In this document: in pieces, positions 26,697-36,100 of the stretch
Layout of the letters: every line of letters starts with the position of its first letter
How positions within the stretch are numbered: the first letter of the stretch is position 1
Assembly: GCA_002293505.1 (NCBI GenBank)
Contig: DBDI01000004.1
Coordinates: 1 to 45,483 of the forward strand
Length of the DNA: 45,483 nucleotides
Origin: Alistipes sp. UBA936
Lineage (GTDB): Bacteria; Bacteroidota; Bacteroidia; Bacteroidales; Rikenellaceae
Reading direction: 5' to 3'
Made by a program: the position numbers and the translations under genes
The notes under the pieces: generated by a model
What the model saw: only the letters and a program-made list of their open reading frames with translations
What the model was told of the DNA's origin: nothing
Database searches by the model: none

Positions 26697-26721
26697 GCCT
26701 GTCTCTTACCAAGCGACAGGC
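26697..26721 (+). repeat. Left inverted repeat (IRL) of the invertible promoter segment
   Basis: 25 bp with 7-bp dyad arms GCCTGTC and GACAGGC around the core TCTTACCAAGC. It matches the reverse complement of 27056-27080 at 23 of 25 positions. The two differences (positions 4 and 22) compensate each other, so each site keeps its own perfect arms. This is the layout of a tyrosine-recombinase crossover site. Confidence 0.9.
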
Positions 26722-26910
26722 AACGAAAAATGCAACTCTCAAAGCAATGAATATCAATTAAATACAGCGAGGCGAGAGGCTCTTTTGCAAATTACGACAG
26801 GCAATACGAGCAATCGGACAAAAAAGCCTTACGCCCTCCGTTTGGCAGAGATCATAACACACTGACTACAAGAGACAAACAACGCCAGAAGCCAACCACC
26901 CCCGAAAATG

Positions 26911-26934
26911 ATTAGGACACACATTAGGACACAT
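26911..26934 (+). repeat. Tandem 12-bp repeat inside the invertible segment
   Basis: Two adjoining copies of ATTAGGACACA(C/T), 26911-26922 and 26923-26934, differing only in the last base. Such a repeat near the centre of the switch could bind a regulator or a recombination accessory protein; no direct evidence. Confidence 0.6.
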
Positions 26935-27012
26935 TGATAATCAAGCAGATAGGTTTTGAACGGCAGCGTGGACGGGCGAGATTTAGAAATTTTTACACAT
27001 TTTTTGAGCGCT

Positions 27013-27046
27013 TTTGTGCGTTTTGACAATAAATTACCTACCTTTG
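27013..27046 (+). promoter_or_regulatory. Invertible promoter (currently pointing away from the fimbrial genes)
   Basis: TTTG (27013-27016) as the -33 element, 22 bases of spacing, and TACCTTTG (27039-27046) as the -7 element. It sits 9 bases inside the right inverted repeat. Downstream lie only the repeat, two terminators and the 3' end of the recombinase gene on the other strand. Confidence 0.75.
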
Positions 27047-27055
27047 TCATCGGAT

Positions 27056-27080
27056 GCCCGTCGCTTGGTAAGAGACGGGC
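27056..27080 (-). repeat. Right inverted repeat (IRR) of the invertible promoter segment
   Basis: 25 bp with arms GCCCGTC and GACGGGC; the core on the plus strand reads GCTTGGTAAGA, the reverse complement of the left core. 334 bp separate it from IRL. Confidence 0.9.
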
Positions 27081-27118
27081 AGGGCCAATCCCAACGGGCC
27101 CCTTACCCCAGAAATTAC

Positions 27119-27150
27119 AACTTCGGCAGTGGTTTGGGCTGAAGTTTTTT
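27119..27150 (+). terminator. First terminator right of the invertible promoter
   Basis: AACTTCGGC (27119-27127) pairs with GCTGAAGTT (27138-27146) with one G-T wobble and a 10-base loop, ending in six T (27145-27150). It would stop transcripts of the OFF orientation. Confidence 0.8.
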
Positions 27151-27157
27151 CATATCG

Positions 27158-27182
27158 ACGCGCCTTGGAGGGTGCGTTTTTT
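27158..27182 (+). terminator. Second terminator right of the invertible promoter
   Basis: ACGCGCC (27158-27164) pairs with GGTGCGT (27171-27177), one G-T pair, 6-base loop, then a T run to 27182. It lies 8 bases after the first terminator, giving a double stop before the recombinase gene. Confidence 0.75.
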
Positions 27183-27304
27183 GTTTCGGAGGGGGAGCGG
27201 AGAACGGAAGGTCGAAAACGAACAGCCCGGGCCCACGACTCCCAACGATCGGCGGGGGGAAGCGCGATCTAAAAACCCAACTCAAATCATTTCAAAACTC
27301 TCTC

Positions 27305-28642
27305 TCACCAAACCCTCGCCGGATGGAAATAACCCCCGCCTGGCGAAAGGCCGTAAAACTCCAACTCACGGAAACGCTCGTTCTCGCGAGCCAATCGACC
27401 GAGCGAAAGCGCATCCGAAACCAGCCTCGATGCACGATCCAAAACAGGTTGCTCGAGCGAGGCCAGATAGATCTCGGTCGTCCGCTGGCTCGTGTGGCCC
27501 AGACCCTCGGAGATCACAGCCAACGGCAAACCCTCGTTCCTTGCGACAGTCGCCCACGAGTGTCGCGCAGAGTGGGTCGAGAAGCGGCTGCCAACCCCCA
27601 AACAAGCAGCAACAGCCCGCAGGCGGCGATTCTGAAGCCGCAGGCCATTCTCATATTGTGTCCGGGCGCTACGTCTCGGATCGGTGATCACGGGAAACAA
27701 GTACTCCGAACCGCGGGTACGGGAAGCGAACCAATCCAAAATCCGACGCATAGCCGGATGAACGGCAAGCTCGATCTGTTGGCCGGTCTTACGGCGCCGG
27801 TAACGGATAGTCTGACCCCGCAAGTCACTCTTTTTCAAATGAGCCAGGTCGACAAAGCACATCCCCCGGGCGTGGTAACAGAATAAGAACATAGCCAATG
27901 CCTGCTGCAACGACTCGTTCAACAGCGCCTCGCCCGACGAAGCAGTGGGGTCGAAGGCAGACAACTGAGCCAACTCGACCGACGAAAGGGCACGCTTACG
28001 AGTCGGAGCAACCCCGGTGTAAACCCGTGCGAACGGACTCTCGGCACGCCGGGCAACACGACCCTCGTCCAGCGCCTTATTATAGATTGCCCGCAAGGTC
28101 CGCATATAGAACGAGATAGTATTCATATTACGACCCTCGGCCTTGAGCCGCTGCTGGAACTCGCCCACAAGCCCGGTGGTGATCTCCTCGAGTTTCGGGT
28201 CGTGGCCGCCAAGGAATTGCACGAAACGCCGGGCAGCGCTACGGTAAGCCCGAGCGGTACGCTCATATCTCTGGCGCTCGAGATCGGCCGCGAGCTGCTC
28301 GGCAAAAGCACCGAAAGTATTACCAGCCATCACAGCCCTCAGGCGCGAGGCCAGTTGGTCGACAGTGAAGCCACCACGACGCTCCAACTCGTGAACAATC
28401 GTGGCAACCCTCTCCAAGTCGCACTGCATAGCCATCTGGTAATCAGCCAACTGCGCAGCCCGCGGGCCGGGACTCGGTGGAATGCGCAAACAACGACGCT
28501 GGGCGTCCCATTCCCCAGGCAGCACACTGTACGGCGTGGTCACCGAACGCGAATCACCACCGTGAGAAACCCGCAGATAGAGCTTACCCTCCGACTCCAC
28601 CCTTCTGGTCGACGCACGAAATCCAAATCCATAACTCGACAT
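27305..28642 (-). CDS. Tyrosine recombinase, probable DNA invertase
   Basis: 445 residues from MSSYGFGF. The start at 28642 is chosen because GGAGG (28651-28655) lies eight bases upstream; a longer in-frame version (from 28732) has no such support. An arm-binding N-terminus and a SAM-like core-binding domain (~110-220) precede the catalytic domain. Catalytic residues are visible: Arg in YHARGMCFVD (~259), Lys in RRRKTGQQI (~284), HSARHSW (~358-361), LGHTSQR (~382) and the nucleophile Tyr in TEIYLASL (~392). This is the Bacteroidota integrase/shufflon class that includes the Mpi and Tsr invertases. It lies beside the inverted repeats and is the obvious candidate to flip them; mobile-element integration is the alternative. 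Confidence 0.9.
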   Translation of the reverse strand: MSSYGFGFRASTRRVESEGKLYLRVSHGGDSRSVTTPYSVLPGEWDAQRRCLRIPPSPGPRAAQLADYQMAMQCDLERVATIVHELERRGGFTVDQLASRLRAVMAGNTFGAFAEQLAADLERQRYERTARAYRSAARRFVQFLGGHDPKLEEITTGLVGEFQQRLKAEGRNMNTISFYMRTLRAIYNKALDEGRVARRAESPFARVYTGVAPTRKRALSSVELAQLSAFDPTASSGEALLNESLQQALAMFLFCYHARGMCFVDLAHLKKSDLRGQTIRYRRRKTGQQIELAVHPAMRRILDWFASRTRGSEYLFPVITDPRRSARTQYENGLRLQNRRLRAVAACLGVGSRFSTHSARHSWATVARNEGLPLAVISEGLGHTSQRTTEIYLASLEQPVLDRASRLVSDALSLGRLARENERFRELEFYGLSPGGGYFHPARVW

Positions 28643-28650
28643 AATTTCTT

Positions 28651-28655
28651 CCTCC
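28651..28655 (-). promoter_or_regulatory. Shine-Dalgarno site of the recombinase gene
   Basis: GGAGG on the minus strand, 8 bases before the ATG at 28642. It is unusual for this phylum and decides the start codon. Confidence 0.6.
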
Positions 28656-28776
28656 TTACTTACTTCTTTTCTACTCCTATCACAAAGTAAGGCAATTATC
28701 GTGCAAAAACAAAGAGCACAGAATTTTTGCAACGTAAAGTTCTGAATGGCAATCCATTACAATGCAGATGTAAAGG

Positions 28777-28827
28777 CAAAATAACCTGCTAAATTGTTGC
28801 AAATCAAGCTCGGATGCAGTTATTTTG
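28777..28827. promoter_or_regulatory. Inverted repeat in the divergent recombinase/Rhs control region
   Basis: CAAAATAACCTGC (28777-28789) and GCAGTTATTTTG (28816-28827) are reverse complements except for one extra C. The 221-bp space between the two divergent genes holds nothing else recognisable. The outward-facing GTTATTTTG ends look like degenerate -7 boxes for each gene, so this may be a shared operator or a pair of matched promoters. Confidence 0.45.
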
Positions 28828-28863
28828 TCAATCGTCTTACTAACCCGAATTTGTGTGAGTTTT

Positions 28864-31800
28864 ATGAAAACAAAAATTAAACTACTTGTCCTTATTGTCG
28901 TCTCGGCAACAATAATGCTAACATCGTTTATGTCCTATGCGCAGCAAGCCTCTGCGGAAAATTATGCCGTTCAACAAAAAATTCGATCTCCGCAGGTCGC
29001 AAGTATGATGCGGTTCGATGGCGTAGGGGGAATTTCCAAACTCTCAGGACGTCTCGATCTGAACATCGAACTAATGAGAATACAAGATAAGGACTTCGAC
29101 CTGCCCGTGGCGCTCAGCTATAACTCAGCGGGTTTTATGCCCTCGGCACCTGAAAGTTACGTAGGTTTGAACTGGTCGTTGAATGCAGGCGGGGCGATCA
29201 TCCGAGAGGTCAAGGGAATACCGGATGACGTTATGTCCGTTGATGGTGTTTATACGGATTACGGATTTATATATTTTGTGGAAAATGAAAACACGTTCTC
29301 TCAAGAACCTCCCATAGAAAGTATGGAAGACTGGGGAAGAAGAGGATATATCCATGTTAAGGGTACACCATTCAGCACCGGCTACAAAGCAGTGGAGGCA
29401 AGCTCCGACATCTATCACTTCAATTTCGGCACCCATTCGGGGAAATTTATGATCAACTTTGACGGCAGCGTTAGTGTTGTGTCCAATAATGGGGGTAAGT
29501 ATAAGGTTGATCTTTCTGATTATTATCGTTCCAGCTTTAATTCTCTTCCAAACGCGGCGACCATCCGAATCATAACCGACGATGGTTATACATATAGTTT
29601 CGGGGGTACATACGACAGTGTGGAGTATTCTTATTCGTGGAAAAACATTTGGGAGAATTCAATAGGCAACCATACCAACACAGGAAGCGGAAATGGACTT
29701 GATTTGGTAGCACCTTCCGGACCCTCTATATCGTCCTACCATCTCTCGAAAATCGAAGCCCCGAATGGGAGAGAACTTAATTTAGAATATGTCGCCCTGA
29801 GTCAATCCTCACATAGAAATTTGATTCACAACTTAGCGGGCTCGATAGGATTTAGGAACATAATGTATGATAATGTTATGGATCCAAGTGTAAGGATGAA
29901 TTTCGTTTCCTCGTGGCATCCTACATATACTGAATTTGTGACAGTGAGGATTATGAATGTGGATGAAAACAACAATGCTCCTCTGCATAATATAACCAAG
30001 TTGGCGCTAATCAAAAGGATCTACACCGACAGTCAGGAAATATCACTTGACTACACCGCGACAACGTATGGCCCATATGATGCAACCCTGTATGATGCCG
30101 CAAAAGGCCACCACGAGTTTGAACTGAAGGCGGGTGCAGAGTTACAAGAAGTTACCTTAAAATCATACAACGAGGGGAATGGAAGTAGCGTAGTAGTTAA
30201 CAAGGCGATTCTCGGATATGATCGATGGGAGGGAGTTACCGGCTCTAGGCGAATTTTGACCTCTTTTGATCTTTCGTCGACAGGCACGTACGAATTTAAA
30301 TACAACGTCGGAGAGAACGATCTGCCCTCGCCGCTTACGACCAATATCGACTTCTGGAATTATTGGCGGGGCAACACACCACATATTGCCAATCAGGATC
30401 GTTTGTCAATACCGGAACACTACACGAATGGTCTCGAGGTAGTGTATGGCAATCCCGCGACTCACTCGATAGAACAAAACACCTCGCGAAGTCCGGTAGC
30501 TGATGGTGTTGGAGTGGATTTGGGTATGCTAAACGAGGTAACTTTTCCAACAGGCGGAAAGATGAATGTGGAATATGAGTCGCACGAGTACTATAAATAT
30601 ATAAACAGAGATGGAGCATACTACACACCCGAACTGTCTGTTAATTACATAAAGCGAAAAGCTGGCGGAGTACGTGTCAAAAGCATCTCGCAAGACGGGC
30701 TGGTAACTTGTTACCTATACAGAGAGTCCATTGATGAGCAATATGCTCCTGGCAATATGTACAAAAATAGCGGTATTTTGCTATATCAGCCCAAACTGAT
30801 AACTACGATCCCGACCTCTGTCTACGGGCATCAACCGGAGCAGTCGAATGCTACCGGATTCGACACACAGTCGTACGAAGAGGATCATGTGAGATATTCC
30901 GCGGTAATAGAAGTGATGGATGATCCGGAACAACCCTCGAACGGTTATAAGATAGAACGATTCACAGACTGGACGGACATACCTAACGGTATGGTAAATT
31001 TGAGCTATTATTCGGGAGAGATACCTGTTCAGTATGGCGCATCGCAACTTAACACCCTATTTCATCCGACAGACAGAAGCTATATGAGAGGCAAGCCCAA
31101 GTCGACGGAGGTATATGACAGCGACAACCGACTCATACGAAAAGAAGATTTCGTTTACGCCGAACCAGATGCGATGAATATTCAAACCACACATTATTAT
31201 ATCGGGTTTTACAGGCCGTTTTTCTACCTTACCAACCCTTCCTTTGAATCTGAAAACGCCTTTCAGAAAGTACCGGTGGAATTAGGGTGGCGTCCTCTGG
31301 AGAGCAAAACCGTTACGGAATATTTTTACGATCTACAGGGGAATCCGTCGGGAGAAATAGAACGGAGAGAGGAGTATAACTATGCGGGCACAGTTAATCC
31401 TTTCCTGTATCTGCAAGAAAAGACAACTACCGACTCCGAGGGCGCCGAATTAAAAGAGGTCTACACCTATTCGTATGAAACCGACTCTCCAATAAAGAAT
31501 CTAAACGTATTGGGTGCAATCGTTCAACACAACTCAAAGAAGAATGGTATCACGCTATACTCAAAAAAGAACAATTACGAGATAGTGAACCAGAACAGTT
31601 CGCAGATGCCCGTACTCCGCTCGCAAGAATTAACTCGGGATGGAGTAACAGAAACAAGGGCCCGGTTTCTGCAATTTGACGATTATGGGAACAGGGTTCA
31701 TATCGAAATCGACGGAAATAATGTGTTCCACCTGTGGTCATACAAAGGAAAATATCTAATAGCAGAAGTCCGAGGCTGTGACAGCTATAACACGTTCAAG

Positions 31801-33087
31801 GCGGCAGTCGAGGACGTTTTTGGGAGGTCTATCGGTCAAGTCCCGCATTTGGACGATGTAAGCCAGGCGCAACTATATGCTTTACGTAACGACTCGCAGT
31901 TGGAAGGCACTTCTGTAACCACCGCATACTACAAACCGCTTATAGGGGTTACGAGTGTTACTGATCCGTCAGGACGAACAATGAGCTATGCCTACGATGA
32001 GCAAACCGGTAAACTTTCGGAAATAAGAGACGACAATGGCAATTTGATGCAAGAGTTTGACTACTACATCACTAACAATTCGTCGGATCAGAATTATGTA
32101 CGTACCACCACCTATACTGCCTCCGGTGGTTCGAGTTCATTTTTGGATGTTGATTATTATGATGGTTTGGGATATCTGTCTCAGAGGATTGGTGTTGGAG
32201 CATCACCCGGTGGAGGTAGCATCGTGACACCCATATATTACGACCCGCTGAAGCGGGAAAGCCGAAAGTACCTACCCTATGCAACAACAAGTAGCACGAT
32301 CACATATCAACCATCGGCAATCTCAGACCAAACGTCATTTTATAACGACAAATACAGCAGAAACAACAACTTTTCATACACGGAAAATATATACGAGATA
32401 TCACCGCTGAATCGAGTAAACGAAGCGTGGAATGTCGGGGCGGTTTACCGTACGAACAATAAAAAATCCACACTCACATACGAGACCAATGGTACGAATG
32501 AAGTGGCGCTCTTCAAAGTAGATGGCTCAGGAATGCTTGCTCGTTTGGGGAATTATGATGAGAATATGTTGTACAAAAACTCTGTAAGAAACGAGGATGG
32601 AGCTCTGGTATCGACCTTCACCGACCTTTTTGGCCGAGTAGTCTTGGAGCGCAAGGTAGATGGAAGCGATAATTACGACACATATTATGTCTATGACGAG
32701 CACGGCAATCTGTGTTACGTGCTGCCTCCCGAGCTGTCGGATAAGCCGAACCCGACCACTGCCGATATTGATGCTTATGCGTATGTCTATGTACACGATC
32801 ACCGTGGTCGTTGTATCGAGAAGCGACTTCCGGGTACGGACCCAATCTATATGGTTTATGACAAAGGAGACCGTGTTGTGATGGCTCAGGACGGGAATAT
32901 GAGAGTTGACAACAGATGGATGCATACCGTATATGACAACCTCGACAGGGTGGTTTCGCAGAGCTTGGTTTCAGGAAACGCTGATCTGTCTACAATTCGG
33001 AGTCATTTCGAAGGGTCCGGGACTTCTCTTCCCACCTCGCTTTCGACAGAGACCATTCTCGTTGAAAACCATTACGATCAATATTGA
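28864..33087 (+). CDS. Secreted Rhs/YD-repeat protein, N-terminal shell half
   Basis: 1407 residues from the ATG at 28864, which gives a clean signal peptide ending near SYAQQ. Residues ~30-110 match the conserved start of Bacteroidota Rhs proteins (LDLNIELMRIQDKDFDLPVA, NSAGFMP, GLNWSLNAGG). From ~900 on there are YD/Rhs repeats (TMSYAYDEQTGKLSEIRDDN, DTYYVYDEHGNLCYVLPPEL, PIYMVYDKGDRVVMAQDGN). Rhs repeats build a hollow shell that encloses a toxin tip. Here the chain stops after VENHYDQY, where related proteins continue into the rest of the shell. The rest appears in the next gene, 20 bases downstream. The gene is AT-rich compared with the core operons, suggesting transfer. Confidence 0.85.
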   Translation: MKTKIKLLVLIVVSATIMLTSFMSYAQQASAENYAVQQKIRSPQVASMMRFDGVGGISKLSGRLDLNIELMRIQDKDFDLPVALSYNSAGFMPSAPESYVGLNWSLNAGGAIIREVKGIPDDVMSVDGVYTDYGFIYFVENENTFSQEPPIESMEDWGRRGYIHVKGTPFSTGYKAVEASSDIYHFNFGTHSGKFMINFDGSVSVVSNNGGKYKVDLSDYYRSSFNSLPNAATIRIITDDGYTYSFGGTYDSVEYSYSWKNIWENSIGNHTNTGSGNGLDLVAPSGPSISSYHLSKIEAPNGRELNLEYVALSQSSHRNLIHNLAGSIGFRNIMYDNVMDPSVRMNFVSSWHPTYTEFVTVRIMNVDENNNAPLHNITKLALIKRIYTDSQEISLDYTATTYGPYDATLYDAAKGHHEFELKAGAELQEVTLKSYNEGNGSSVVVNKAILGYDRWEGVTGSRRILTSFDLSSTGTYEFKYNVGENDLPSPLTTNIDFWNYWRGNTPHIANQDRLSIPEHYTNGLEVVYGNPATHSIEQNTSRSPVADGVGVDLGMLNEVTFPTGGKMNVEYESHEYYKYINRDGAYYTPELSVNYIKRKAGGVRVKSISQDGLVTCYLYRESIDEQYAPGNMYKNSGILLYQPKLITTIPTSVYGHQPEQSNATGFDTQSYEEDHVRYSAVIEVMDDPEQPSNGYKIERFTDWTDIPNGMVNLSYYSGEIPVQYGASQLNTLFHPTDRSYMRGKPKSTEVYDSDNRLIRKEDFVYAEPDAMNIQTTHYYIGFYRPFFYLTNPSFESENAFQKVPVELGWRPLESKTVTEYFYDLQGNPSGEIERREEYNYAGTVNPFLYLQEKTTTDSEGAELKEVYTYSYETDSPIKNLNVLGAIVQHNSKKNGITLYSKKNNYEIVNQNSSQMPVLRSQELTRDGVTETRARFLQFDDYGNRVHIEIDGNNVFHLWSYKGKYLIAEVRGCDSYNTFKAAVEDVFGRSIGQVPHLDDVSQAQLYALRNDSQLEGTSVTTAYYKPLIGVTSVTDPSGRTMSYAYDEQTGKLSEIRDDNGNLMQEFDYYITNNSSDQNYVRTTTYTASGGSSSFLDVDYYDGLGYLSQRIGVGASPGGGSIVTPIYYDPLKRESRKYLPYATTSSTITYQPSAISDQTSFYNDKYSRNNNFSYTENIYEISPLNRVNEAWNVGAVYRTNNKKSTLTYETNGTNEVALFKVDGSGMLARLGNYDENMLYKNSVRNEDGALVSTFTDLFGRVVLERKVDGSDNYDTYYVYDEHGNLCYVLPPELSDKPNPTTADIDAYAYVYVHDHRGRCIEKRLPGTDPIYMVYDKGDRVVMAQDGNMRVDNRWMHTVYDNLDRVVSQSLVSGNADLSTIRSHFEGSGTSLPTSLSTETILVENHYDQY

Positions 33088-33107
33088 TATACGAAAAAAT
33101 CAAAGCT

Positions 33108-36100
33108 ATGAAAAAGATATTCTTATTACTCGCACTGTGTCTATGTGCGCACAACACATTGAGAGCGCAAACGCTCGAGCCGGGAGCAATCGGATCGAAT
33201 CAAACCATAGCCGCCGGATCGGTTCCAGCAACTATCAGGAGTATATATGATCCCACTGCAAATCAGATGGGAGTGATGACTTATACGTGGCAATCCAGTA
33301 CGAATAACTCCACATGGACGAATGTTGGCTATGCGTTGTCCTATAGCCCTCCTGCCTTATACGTGACCACACATTTCCGTCGTAAGGTGCAGGCTGGCGC
33401 TATGATTGCCTACTCGAATACTGTAACAATCACGGTGGCGGCAGCACTAACTCCCGGGACGATCTCGGGAAGTCAAACAGTCACGCTCGGTACTACTCCA
33501 TCGACATTTACGAACGTGTCGTCTGCCTCGGGGGGCACGGGTCCAATATCGTATCGTTGGGAGTCGAGCAACAACGGTTCTTCCTGGTCGAACATTTCAG
33601 GTGCCTACTCAATGACATACACTCCTCCTGCTCCCAGGACCGTAGCTACGATCTACTATCGTCGTGTGGCTACATCAAGCAATCAAACAGTTTATTCGAA
33701 TGTTGTTACTATTTCTGTAATAATGTTCTCTTCCGGATCCATCTCCGGAAATCAGACAATCAACTCGGGAGCCACACCATCCCAGCTGACGAGCACAGCC
33801 AGTGCAGTGAGCGGCAGAGGCGCCCCACTCAGTTATCAATGGCAATCGAGCACGAATAACTCCACCTGGTATAATGTTTCGGGTGCAACTTCGACGAGCT
33901 ATCGGCCGGGAGCATTGACCACAACGACCTATTTCAGGCGCTATGCCTCCGACGGTCTCGACAGCGGCTACTCGAATACGGTTACCGTAACTGTGAATCG
34001 CCCGCTATCCGCAGGAACGATCTCGGGCAACCAGACTGTTACCTCGCACATTCTGCCATCGCCGATAACTAACGTCACGTCGGCTTCGGGAGGAACAGGA
34101 ACCATCTCTTATCAGTGGCAGTACAGTAACAATAACTCACAATGGTACAATCTCTCAAATGCAACAGGCCTCTCTTATCAGATAAATCTAAGAATAGGAA
34201 CTACCACATATTACCGTCGTCAGGCCAGAGCAGGAAGTGCGACCGCCTACTCGAATGTGGTGACGATAACCGTGGTTCCCGGAGTGAACCCAGGATCTAT
34301 TACCGGAGCTCAAACCATCTCCGCAAACTCTACCCCGGCGAGAATAATGAGTTACACGATGGCTTCCGGAGGCATAGGAACAATTACGTATCAGTGGCAG
34401 TCGAGCTATAACAACAGCAGTTGGTCGAATATTTACCTTGCCACGAACGGCTCATATTACCAGCCCTCCTCGTTGACTTCCAGCGTATACTACCGGCGCT
34501 TGGCGATATCGGGTGGCGACAGCTATCCATCGAACGTCATAAAAGTAACGATCAGACTGACGGGTGGTTCGATATCGGGTAATCAAACCATCGAAGAAGG
34601 TTCGACACCGGCAGTGTTGCAAGGCACAAGCGGAGCCCTCGGCGGCTCAGGGACAATATATTATCAATGGCAATCGAGTCCGAATGGAACGAGCTGGACA
34701 AACATTTCCGGCGCCACCTCCAATGTCTCCTGCGTACTTCCCGCTTTGACTTCGACCACCCATTATCGCAGAATGGTGACCTCAGACGGAGAGACTGCAT
34801 ACTCTAATACGGTGACTGTCACTGTCCGGCCGCGTCCGGAGCCGTTAATCCCAGGAGCGATATCCGGAAACCAAACAATAGAGCACGGAGCAATACCTTC
34901 CGTAATATCGAATTCTTCGTCGGCCTCGGGTGGAACAGGGATCATCTCTTATCAATGGCTGTCAAGTCCAGACTACTCCTCGTGGTTGCCTATTGCGGGA
35001 GCAACGTCGGTTTCCTACCAATCCGGCCCTCTAACCTCCACAACCTATTTCCGTCGTTTGGCTTCTACACCTGCGGATTCGGCTGTTTATTCCAACACGG
35101 TGACAATAACCGTACTGCCTCTTCCTGTGGATCCGATGGATTTCGAACCCGTAGCCGGTGTTGTCACTGAGCACGATCCACGAACCGGAGGCCTTAAGAC
35201 TTCCGAGCGTTTGGCGGTGTTGAGTGGTTCCGAGCTCGATGATATCACTTATGTGGAACGCAGGTATTATTACGACTACCGAGGTAGGGTTGTTCAGATC
35301 GCCGAGCGGAACCATCTGGGAGGAATCAGCCGCTACAGCACCAAGTATGACTTCGTGGGGAACGTTCTCGCATCGCACGAATCACACCAAACATCCGACA
35401 CAGCAACCGCCGACGCAAAGCTCACAACCTTCACATACGACTCGCGAAGCCGTCTGACGACCGAAACCACAACCCTCAACAACAGCACTCCCGTGACCCT
35501 GACGTACGCCTACGACGAACTGGGTCAGCTCACCTCGAAAACCTACGGAAACAGCGGAGTCACCGAAACCTACACCTACAACATCCAGGGATGGCAAACG
35601 GGACAAGCCAGCTCGCTGTTCTCCACGACACTCGATTACTTCAACGCAGGCAAGTATTCTGGCAACATCACCAAGTGGAGCTGGGGTCACAGTGCGAACA
35701 CAAACCAGTACTACACATTGACTTACGATAGTGTCGACCGCCTGATGTCCGCCGTCCACTCGTCGGGCTCGTACAACGAAACCGTCGGCAGCTACGACAA
35801 AAATGGCAACATATTGTCGTTGAACCGTGTCCCGACCGGCAACAAAACATACACTTATTCAGGCAACAAGTTGACCTCATTGAGCGGTATTTCAGGCACT
35901 TACACCTACGATTCGAATGGGAATATGACGACGGATCCTCGTCTGGCTTTGAAATTAGAATATAATTTCTTAAATTTGACGGGTGTAGTCAAGAACACTT
36001 CGGGGACGGTTCAAGCGCAGTATAGGTGGCTGGCCGACGGGACGAAGGCGGGAGTGAAGATTCCCTCTGGTAGTCAGGGGTTTGAGTACTTAGGTTCTTT

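Larger units (their letters stand above)
26697..27080. other. Invertible promoter segment (fimbrial phase switch), OFF orientation
   Basis: 384 bp between and including the two 25-bp inverted repeats, within the 633-bp gene-free stretch 26672-27304. It contains one recognisable Bacteroidota promoter, near its right end and pointing right, away from the fimbrial operon. Inversion would move the -7 box to 26731-26738 on the minus strand, with transcription starting near 26725, about 55 bases before the Mfa2 GTG. In the sequenced orientation no TAnnTTTG box faces the fimbrial genes. A tyrosine recombinase gene is the next gene to the right. The segment also holds a tandem 12-bp repeat at 26911-26934. 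Promoter inversion by such recombinases is established in Bacteroides; its use here is inference. Confidence 0.85.

Noticed and set aside
26829..27050. 73-codon minus-strand frame inside the invertible segment, with a hydrophobic middle
   Set aside because: It runs antisense across the invertible promoter and has no promoter or ribosome site of its own. More likely a chance frame in regulatory DNA.
28777..28827. Inverted repeat near the Rhs start as a second invertible switch
   Set aside because: The arms are only 12-13 bases with 26 bases between them and do not resemble the 25-bp sites. An operator or paired promoters fits better.
33177..35115. Tandem repeats in the second Rhs gene as a possible CRISPR array
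   Set aside because: Units are about 280 bp, in frame and encode Ig-like domains; not short identical repeats with spacers.
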